From Candidatus Margulisiibacteriota bacterium (GTDB lineage: Bacteria; Margulisbacteria; WOR-1; JAUWWO01), in contig JAUWWO010000032.1 of assembly GCA_030616825.1 (NCBI GenBank), positions 1 through 6,199 on the forward strand: a stretch of DNA of 6,199 nt, written 5' to 3'. The translations under genes were made by a program, and so were the position numbers. Each line of letters begins with the position of its first letter. Position 1 is the first letter of the stretch. Positions 1 to 5,223 of the stretch are shown piece by piece. The notes beneath the pieces are model-generated. The model ran no database searches. It was not told the DNA's origin and worked only from the letters and a program-made list of their open reading frames with translations.

Positions 1-1125
1 GCTACACCGCAAACGATCGAAAATGAGATAAAAAACCATCCAAATGATACCTGGCTCAGTTTTGAGAATGCGACACTCATAATAGACGAAGCACACTTAG
101 TAACCGGACGCTATTCTTACGTGCCTGTAGCGGAAGAATTCTTAAAACAAAATCCCAAGGGGAGAATAATGGCCCTCGCCGCAGCGATCAGCCCCGTATA
201 TGAAAAAGTCAAAGAAATAACCGATTTATTGAAAATTGAACCGAACCACATAGAGGCTAGAACAGATAATGATCCGGATGTCGCTCCGCACACACATAAA
301 ATTGAAACCAGAGAAATCTACTTCGAGCCAATCAAATCTAAGGAATACTCAATTCTCAACACTATGTTCGAAGAAAAAATAAAAATATTAAGAAAGGCTG
401 GCTTCTTCAAAGACATCGAAACACAAAACATAAAAATGGAAGATTTAAATAATGCAGGCGACATAATTGATCAGCAAATCAGCCGAGAAGGATTATCCGA
501 ATATTACACTCTAAAATCCAGATGGGCACTTGTGATGATGCTCTATCATGCAAGAGATTATGCCCTGAGGTACGGCTACCATGAGCTTAAAAAATATCTT
601 GAGAGCAAGCGTGGCGAAACTAAAACATCTGCTAAAGATCTTCTCGCGGACCCAAGAATCAAAGCAATGATGAAGAAACTCTCTTCCTACAAAACAGAAG
701 ATATGCCTGATCATGAGCTTGATCCAAGAACAAGGGAACTAAGAAATATTGTCTCAAATAATATCGGTAAAAAGATAATAATCTTCGTCGAATTTCGTGA
801 ATCGGTCGATAAAATCATACAAGCTCTTTCCTGGGTGCCAAACGCCAAGGTTTCGCCTCTTATCGGCCAACAAACGAGGAAAGGCTCCAAAGGAATGACG
901 CAAAAGGAACAAAGCCGGGTGCTTGAAGGTTTTGACGGTAATGAGTCCGACACACTTGTTGCAACTAGCGTTGCAGAGCTTGGCATCGATTTCGATGCAG
1001 ATATCGAAATCTCGCATGAGCCGGCAGCTGACAACAGAAGAATGACAAACAGGCGGGGAAGGGTTGGAAGAAAAAGAGAAGGAACAGCCATTGTTCTTGT
1101 GGCAAAAAATTCCCGTGTTGTTTGA
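1..1125 (+). CDS. Hef/FANCM/Mph1-type SF2 DEAH helicase, 5' end outside the window
   Basis: Frame 1 is open from base 1, so the gene begins before the window and the GTG at 121 is not its start. The 374 visible residues (window numbering) match archaeal Hef helicases: ATPQTIEN (1-8, motif Ib region), LIIDEAH (26-32, Walker B/DEAH), a helical insert (about 95-200), IIIFVEFR (motif IV, about 259-266), KGMTQKEQ (297-304), LVATSVAELGID (motif V, 319-330) and NRRGRVGR (motif VI with arginine finger, 350-357). Family members unwind or remodel forked DNA using ATP, in replication-fork repair. Walker A lies upstream and cannot be checked. Motif III, normally LTASP-like in this family, reads ALAAAISP (58-65), so the usual Thr/Ser is missing. 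The frame stops 17 residues after motif VI at a TGA. No ERCC4-type nuclease domain follows, because ftsK converges here. The family assignment is firm. Whether the protein is active is uncertain; the altered motif III and early stop could mean decay. Confidence 0.85.
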   Translation, partial: ATPQTIENEIKNHPNDTWLSFENATLIIDEAHLVTGRYSYVPVAEEFLKQNPKGRIMALAAAISPVYEKVKEITDLLKIEPNHIEARTDNDPDVAPHTHKIETREIYFEPIKSKEYSILNTMFEEKIKILRKAGFFKDIETQNIKMEDLNNAGDIIDQQISREGLSEYYTLKSRWALVMMLYHARDYALRYGYHELKKYLESKRGETKTSAKDLLADPRIKAMMKKLSSYKTEDMPDHELDPRTRELRNIVSNNIGKKIIIFVEFRESVDKIIQALSWVPNAKVSPLIGQQTRKGSKGMTQKEQSRVLEGFDGNESDTLVATSVAELGIDFDADIEISHEPAADNRRMTNRRGRVGRKREGTAIVLVAKNSRVV

Positions 1126-1221
1126 AATCTATCCAAAGCGAAAAAAGCCGAAATAGTTTCCAGAGACATAATATGAAATCTCATTAGAATGGCAGAACTA
1201 AATTCACTCTATGTCGAGTGA
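1126..1221 (+). other. Possible 3' continuation of the helicase frame past two TGA codons
   Basis: Past the TGA at 1123-1125 the helicase frame continues as NLSKAKKAEIVSRDII, then a second TGA (1174-1176), then NLIRMAELNSLYVE, then a third TGA (1219-1221). The basic/helical character is what one would expect of the tail that follows motif VI in Hef-like helicases. Both internal TGAs lie in the same octamer, TGAAATCT (1123-1130 and 1174-1181), so the peptide pattern is repeated (VV-stop-NL, II-stop-NL). This may be a degraded gene end, a recoded or read-through tail, or simply non-coding DNA. Two stops in about 32 codons is near the chance level, so confidence is low. Confidence 0.2.
1204..1221. 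terminator. Palindrome at the convergent gene ends, weak bidirectional terminator candidate
   Basis: TCACTC-TATGTC-GAGTGA is a perfect 6-bp inverted repeat with a 6-base loop. It covers the ftsK stop codon (TGA, 1206-1204) and, on the other strand, the TGA that would end the extended helicase frame. Both strands therefore read GAG TGA here. Only about three T's follow on either side and the stem is half A/T, so it is a poor intrinsic terminator. Its position between convergent genes is the main support. Confidence 0.3.
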
Positions 1222-3009
1222 TTTAAGCGTCTCCCGTGAAGCCAGTATCCTTCGAGGTTTATTTTCTCCTTCGAATTTTGAAACAATCCCAACTGCTTCC
1301 ATTTCGTCCATAAGCCGCGCTGCGCGATTGTAACCAATTCGAAGCCTTCTCTGAAGATGTGAGGTGGATGCTTGCCCTGATTCAACTATGATCTTCGCGG
1401 CTTCCTCAAATAGCGCATCCCTGCCATCTCCACTGCTTGTTGAGAAGACCCCGGCCATCCCAAGTTTCAAGTCCATTATCTCATCAAGGTATTCAGGGGA
1501 AGCCTGCTCCTTAACGAACTCTATAATACGCTCTGTTTCGGCATCTGAAACAAAAGATCCCTGAAGCCTTATGGGCTTCATTGCCCCAACAGGATGATAG
1601 AGCATGTCTCCCCTCCCGAGGAGTTTTTCCGCCCCACCCTGATCAAGGATTACCCGGGAATCCACCTGAGTAGCGACGGCAAACGAAATCCTTGAAGGAA
1701 TATTTGCTTTGATAAGACCGGTTATGACGTCAACAGAAGGTCTCTGTGTGGCTATAATAAGGTGAATACCTGTAGCCCGGGCCATTTGTGCAATACGACA
1801 TATAGAGGTTTCAACCTCAGATGCAGCAATCATCATCAGATCCGCAAGCTCGTCAACAATGACCACAATATACGGCAGTGTTTCATTAGCATCAGTTATG
1901 CTAGAATTAAACCCTACAATGTTTCTAACTCTTCTCTCATGAAAAAGACGATAGCGCCGATCCATTTCCTTCATAACCCACTCCTTGAGTGTCAAAGCTG
2001 CTCTACGAGGATCAGTTACCACCGGAGCCAGAAGATGCGGTATATCATTATAAACCGAGAGCTCGACCATCTTGGGGTCTATCATTATAAACTTGACCTC
2101 ATCTGGCCTGGCCTTAAGAAGGATGCTCACGATAAGAGAATTTATGCACACACTTTTCCCGGAACCAGTTGTCCCTGCGATAAGAAGGTGAGGCATCTTT
2201 GCGAGGTCTCCAAAAACCGGCATGCCAGAGAGGTCCTCACCAAGAGCCAGAAAAAGCCTGGACGTGGTTCTTTTAAACTCAGGAGTTCTAACAATTTCCC
2301 CAAGTCTCACCGGTGGTATTGTAGCATTTGGAACCTCAATGCCAATGACTGACTTGCCTGGAACAGGGGCTTCGATACGCACTCCCTGAGCAGCAAGATT
2401 GAGCGCTATATCATCGGAAAGACTTGCAATCTTAGAAACCTTAACCCCTGGTTCTGGTTGAAGTTCATATCGGGTAACTGCAGGTCCCTGGTTTATATTA
2501 ACTATAGTTGCTGCAACGCCAAAAGAGCGCAGGGCCTCCTCTAAGATCTTCTTTCGAAGCTCTGTTGTTTCCCGAAGCCGTTCCTCACGCTGTCGCTCCT
2601 TTGCACTTTGAAGGTCAAGCAGGTTCACTGATGGAAGCACATACCCACTGTAGCGTTTTCTTCGTCTTCTTGCGGCTGCCTTGGCCCCTCTCTTCTTGCC
2701 TTCTTCTGTGTCTTCTTCCACAACATCTACTTTCCCCGGCTGAATCTCCTTTATCACTGACATCATTGAGGGAATCAAAGTCCTATCATCCACAGTTGAT
2801 ATTACATCTTCTACCCTGCGTTTTGGTTTTCCCGCTTTCTCCCTAGAGAAAAGATCCGTTATTATTTCGATAAACCTTGAAAGTATATTTATAACCGTAG
2901 TATTAAAGATAAGAAGAAGAGCAATAACCCCTGTAGAGGTAACCACGATATAGGCGCCAAGGACCCCTATGATCCTCTCCAGCCCAACACCAAGTCCATA
3001 TCCTATCAC
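1204..3009 (-). CDS. ftsK: DNA translocase FtsK/SpoIIIE, main part (last TM helix, motor, gamma domain)
   Basis: This 601-residue ORF carries almost all of an FtsK/SpoIIIE protein, the hexameric ATPase that pumps chromosomal DNA through the division septum and activates XerCD/dif resolution. Residues about 10-42 form a membrane helix that matches the last helix of the FtsK four-TM domain. A basic linker (KKRGAKAAARRRRKR, 105-119) follows, then the alpha domain (about 150-250). The beta/RecA motor has Walker A GTTGSGKS (279-286), Walker B IVVIVDE (381-387) and the family segment ATQRPSVDVITGLIKANIPS (420-439). The C-terminal winged-helix gamma domain, which reads polar DNA motifs in known homologues, is at about 531-590. 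The GTG at 3009 is probably not a natural start: the N-terminal membrane helices are in the same frame just upstream, behind a TAG at 3039-3037. Read through with two compensating single-base corrections, the gene is 3384-1204 and gives 726 residues, normal for the family. The stop is TGA, with TAG two codons later. Confidence 0.95.
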   Translation of the reverse strand: MIGYGLGVGLERIIGVLGAYIVVTSTGVIALLLIFNTTVINILSRFIEIITDLFSREKAGKPKRRVEDVISTVDDRTLIPSMMSVIKEIQPGKVDVVEEDTEEGKKRGAKAAARRRRKRYSGYVLPSVNLLDLQSAKERQREERLRETTELRKKILEEALRSFGVAATIVNINQGPAVTRYELQPEPGVKVSKIASLSDDIALNLAAQGVRIEAPVPGKSVIGIEVPNATIPPVRLGEIVRTPEFKRTTSRLFLALGEDLSGMPVFGDLAKMPHLLIAGTTGSGKSVCINSLIVSILLKARPDEVKFIMIDPKMVELSVYNDIPHLLAPVVTDPRRAALTLKEWVMKEMDRRYRLFHERRVRNIVGFNSSITDANETLPYIVVIVDELADLMMIAASEVETSICRIAQMARATGIHLIIATQRPSVDVITGLIKANIPSRISFAVATQVDSRVILDQGGAEKLLGRGDMLYHPVGAMKPIRLQGSFVSDAETERIIEFVKEQASPEYLDEIMDLKLGMAGVFSTSSGDGRDALFEEAAKIIVESGQASTSHLQRRLRIGYNRAARLMDEMEAVGIVSKFEGENKPRRILASRETLKSLDIE

Positions 3010-3013
3010 CCCA

Positions 3014-3049
3014 CCCCCCCCACAGAATGGCCCCGCCTAAGAAGAAAAA
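3014..3049 (-). other. ftsK frame lesion: two compensating homopolymer indels
   Basis: The N- and C-terminal ftsK ORFs are in the same frame, separated by a TAG (3039-3037), and the codons between them in that frame make un-FtsK-like sequence (AGPFCGGG). In the minus-one frame the same bases read FFLGGAILWGGG, which leads directly into VIGYGLGVG as expected between the third and fourth membrane helices. Restoring this needs one extra T in the T5 run (3049-3045) and one fewer G in the G8 run (3021-3014). The net length change is zero. Homopolymer sequencing error is the simplest reading. Real mutation, polymerase slippage or recoding are alternatives. Confidence 0.75.
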
Positions 3050-3384
3050 TACGCAGGAGAATATAGTTGAGCGGCTAAGATAAAGGTAATAAAAGCAAAA
3101 AGAAGCCCAAAGAGTCTGATCATCAGTTTCGTTACATCCTGTCTTATCATCACCATGATGCCAAGGAGCAACAAGAAGAAAGGAAGAATGTAAACGCCTA
3201 CTCCAAAACCTGCCTTAAGCACTGTTTTCACAACGAAGAAACCAACAATCCCGGTTGCGGAGGACAGATTCGATACCAAGATAAAAGCAGCAGCCGCAAT
3301 GAGGAATATTCCAATTATATCTTGTTTAAACTGAGAATAAGGACCTTGCTTTTTTTTAGTCTTAGCTCTCCTTTTTCTCGCCAA
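3037..3384 (-). CDS. ftsK: FtsK N-terminal membrane domain (split from the main ORF by a frame lesion)
   Basis: The 115 residues start with a basic cytoplasmic tail (MARKRRAKTKKKQ). Three hydrophobic helices follow, at about 22-40, 58-80 and 87-107, matching the first three helices of the FtsK four-TM domain that anchors the translocase at the septum. The fourth helix is at the beginning of the downstream ORF (3009-1204), in the same frame. The ORF ends at a TAG that falls in the loop between helices three and four. The start is TTG (3384-3382), chosen because a strong Shine-Dalgarno, GAGGTG, lies 8 bases upstream and no in-frame ATG is near. I read this as the 5' part of one 726-residue ftsK gene rather than an independent small membrane protein. 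A true two-gene split cannot be excluded, because the G-rich run before the GTG at 3009 could pair weakly with 16S rRNA. Confidence 0.85.
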   Translation of the reverse strand: MARKRRAKTKKKQGPYSQFKQDIIGIFLIAAAAFILVSNLSSATGIVGFFVVKTVLKAGFGVGVYILPFFLLLLGIMVMIRQDVTKLMIRLFGLLFAFITFILAAQLYSPAYFSS

Positions 3385-3392
3385 ATCAAGCG

Positions 3393-3398
3393 CACCTC
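3393..3398 (-). promoter_or_regulatory. Ribosome binding site deciding the TTG start of ftsK
   Basis: GAGGTG on the minus strand lies 8 bases before the TTG at 3384. The other nearby TTG (in GCTTGAT) is out of frame, so this site supports TTG 3384 as the ftsK start. Confidence 0.75.
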
Positions 3399-3404
3399 AG
3401 TTAA

Positions 3405-3433
3405 ATTTTATCACAGCAACGTCACTAATTCAA
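3405..3433 (-). promoter_or_regulatory. Possible sigma-70-type promoter for ftsK
   Basis: In the uppP-ftsK gap the minus strand has TTGAAT (3433-3428) as a -35 (4 of 6 to TTGACA), a 17-base spacer, and TAAAAT (3410-3405) as a -10 (5 of 6 to TATAAT), preceded by TGTGA. The -35 overlaps a small palindrome, ATTCA-T-TGAAT (3438-3428). Against it, the predicted start site (about 3398) would fall on the ribosome binding site, giving an unusually short leader. The site is a pattern match only. Confidence 0.3.
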
Positions 3434-3448
3434 TGAATGGCAGGGCAT

Positions 3449-4282
3449 CTAGAGGAGGGACAAGGCAATTACGATAGCTCCAACAAGAAAACAATAATAT
3501 GCGAAGATCCTGATGCTCATTCTGCTGATCAAATTCATAAACACCTTTATGGCCAAGTAACCAGAGACAAAAGAAGCAGCAATGCCTGCCAATATATTTA
3601 TTGGCCCTATTCCGTTTGTTCCAAGTGCTACAAGTCCTTTTAGCTCGACAAGTCCCACTCCAAGTATCGCAGGGATTGCCATCAAAAATGAGAACCGCGC
3701 AGCGAATTTCCTCTCTAAATTAAGAGCAAGAGAAGCTGATATCGTCGTCCCTGCCCGGGAAAGTCCTGGAGCTACTGCAAGTCCTTGAGCAAGACCAATC
3801 AATATCGCATCAACGAAATTCATCTGAGGAGAAAACCGCTTTCCCTTACCCATCCATTCAGATAAAACTATAAAAACCCCGGTTAAAATTAAAAAAGTAC
3901 CTACAGAAAAAATTGAACTGAAAAGACTCTCAAAAAAATCTTTAAAAACCAGGGCCACAATTGCAGTAAAAATTGACCCGAGAACGATAAAACATGAAAT
4001 CTTAAAAGGGGTGTTGCTGTAATATACCGTTCTTGGGTGTTCCCCATCAACAAAGATCTTCCGTATCCCGGAAAAGAAACCCGAGATCAGGCCAATGATG
4101 TCTTTAAAAAAGTAAATAATTACAGCAAGAAGAGTCCCCAGATGAACTAAAATAATAAATGGAAGATCTATCTGGATACCCAATAGCTTCTGTGAGAGAA
4201 CCAGGTGCCCTGAACTTGAAATGGGCAAAAATTCAGTGACTCCCTGAACAACCCCAAGAATGGTGCTCTGCCAGATATTCAT
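3449..4282 (-). CDS. uppP: Undecaprenyl-diphosphate phosphatase UppP (BacA family)
   Basis: This integral membrane enzyme removes a phosphate from undecaprenyl diphosphate, regenerating the lipid carrier for peptidoglycan and other envelope polymers; high levels give bacitracin resistance in known bacteria. The protein is 277 residues, the usual length. The first family signature, GVVQGVTEFLPISSSGH, is at 10-26, with E17 and H26 matching the essential Glu21 and His30 of E. coli BacA. Gln13 stands where E. coli has Glu17, a change I recall as frequent in homologues. The second signature, APGLSRAGTTIS, is at 171-182 and keeps the Ser-Arg and a following Thr; the second Ser of the usual SRSG is Ala. 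Several hydrophobic helices run through the whole length. ATG at 4282 is supported by AAGGTG seven bases upstream (4295-4290). It lies 43 bases after secF and is probably cotranscribed with it. Confidence 0.96.
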   Translation of the reverse strand: MNIWQSTILGVVQGVTEFLPISSSGHLVLSQKLLGIQIDLPFIILVHLGTLLAVIIYFFKDIIGLISGFFSGIRKIFVDGEHPRTVYYSNTPFKISCFIVLGSIFTAIVALVFKDFFESLFSSIFSVGTFLILTGVFIVLSEWMGKGKRFSPQMNFVDAILIGLAQGLAVAPGLSRAGTTISASLALNLERKFAARFSFLMAIPAILGVGLVELKGLVALGTNGIGPINILAGIAASFVSGYLAIKVFMNLISRMSIRIFAYYCFLVGAIVIALSLL

Positions 4283-4325
4283 AATATTTCACCTTCTACC
4301 TTAATAACCTCTTGTAGTAAAAATT

Positions 4326-5210
4326 TTATCTTCTTGCTTCTTCCCATTTATTCCACACAAAAACAAGTGAAGGAGCAATAAATATCGATGAGTAAGTACC
4401 GGAGATAAATCCTATAAGAAGGACCAGTGCGAAATCCTTTATGGTGGTGCCCCCGAAAAGGAGCAACATAGAAACCATAAAAAGGGTGGTCAATGCAGTA
4501 TTTACTGACCTGGCAATGGTCTGAGATACCCCCATGTTAACGATGTCGCGAAAATCCATCTTCTTCGCCCCTGAACGTCTTAAGTTTTCCCTGATTTTAT
4601 CAAATATAACAATCGTGGCATTTATGGAATATCCTAAAATCGTAAGTATAGCTGCAACAAATGGAGTATTAATATCCCTCCAGGCAAAAGAGATAACACC
4701 TGTAGTTATTATGGCATCATGATAAAGCGCCACAATTGCAGCAACCGCATATTTAAATTTAAAACGGAAAGTAATATAGATCATCATAAGGATTGAAGCC
4801 ACTGCAAGAGCCCATATTGCCTGAATTCGAAGCTCCTTCCCGATGACAGGACCTATGATATCTGCCTCAAGAAGCTCTACCCCACCAAAGGAGCTATCCA
4901 GATCTGAGATCAAAGCCACACGTACATCATCTTCGATCAGCTCCATCCTTATGGAAATATCTCTCTTTCCGGTCTTCTGGATGACGCTTTTCTCAAGACC
5001 GAACTTGGCAAGGACGTCTCTTACCTCTCCTACCTGTGCCTCCTTCTCAAAGCGAAGGAGAAGAAGAGTTCCTCCAGTAAAATCTATGCCAAAGTTCATG
5101 GCCTTGCCTTTAGTTGCCCAGTTAAAGACCATGCCGGCTATAGAAACAACTATTAAAATTACCGAGATTGTAAACCAGATTTTTCTTCGGCCTACGAAAT
5201 CCATTGTCAT
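4326..5210 (-). CDS. secF: Protein translocase subunit SecF
   Basis: SecF pairs with SecD in the inner membrane. Together they use the proton gradient to help pull exported proteins out of SecYEG on the outer face. The 294 residues have the expected order: TM1 (about 10-30), the conserved GIDFTGG (41-47), a periplasmic P4 domain (about 50-125), and five more helices from about 128 to 290, ending with the typical GTYSSIFIAP (271-280). In the TM10-equivalent motif the protein reads GYSINATIVIFDKIREN (193-209). E. coli and Thermus SecF have Asp after the Asn, and here that residue is Ala198 (GCC). The stop is TAA. The start could be ATG 5210 or ATG 5204 (see the ribosome binding site entry). The gene begins 13 bases after secD, so the two are almost certainly cotranscribed. 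Assignment is very secure. Confidence 0.98.
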   Translation of the reverse strand: MTMDFVGRRKIWFTISVILIVVSIAGMVFNWATKGKAMNFGIDFTGGTLLLLRFEKEAQVGEVRDVLAKFGLEKSVIQKTGKRDISIRMELIEDDVRVALISDLDSSFGGVELLEADIIGPVIGKELRIQAIWALAVASILMMIYITFRFKFKYAVAAIVALYHDAIITTGVISFAWRDINTPFVAAILTILGYSINATIVIFDKIRENLRRSGAKKMDFRDIVNMGVSQTIARSVNTALTTLFMVSMLLLFGGTTIKDFALVLLIGFISGTYSSIFIAPSLVFVWNKWEEARR

Positions 5211-5223
5211 CCTTATTACCTCT
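5210..5223 (-). promoter_or_regulatory. Overlapping ribosome binding sites, two possible secF starts
   Basis: After the secD stop the minus strand has AGAGG (5223-5219), 8 bases before ATG 5210, and AAGGA (5214-5210), 5 bases before a second in-frame ATG at 5204. Either start is well placed; they differ by two residues (MT). Confidence 0.7.

Noticed and set aside
121..123. GTG at 121 as the start of the helicase
   Set aside because: The frame is open back to base 1 and encodes conserved motifs (ATPQTIEN, LIIDEAH), so the gene begins upstream of the window.
711..1184. Minus-strand ORF of 157 codons opposite the helicase
   Set aside because: Antisense to motifs IV-VI of the helicase; the product is a Ser/Leu/Phe-rich shadow without recognisable motifs.
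1123..1221. Genome-wide TGA-to-Trp code change
   Set aside because: secD, secF, uppP and ftsK contain no in-frame TGA and encode Trp with TGG; ftsK itself stops with TGA. Only the helicase tail hints at it.
1762..2352. Plus-strand ORF of 196 codons inside ftsK
   Set aside because: It lies antisense to the conserved ftsK motor, its product matches no family I recognise, and its composition is what a shadow frame gives.
3037..3039. Simple TAG read-through joining the two ftsK ORFs
   Set aside because: The in-frame residues after the TAG (AGPFCGGG) do not look like FtsK, while the minus-one frame does; two small indels explain the region better.
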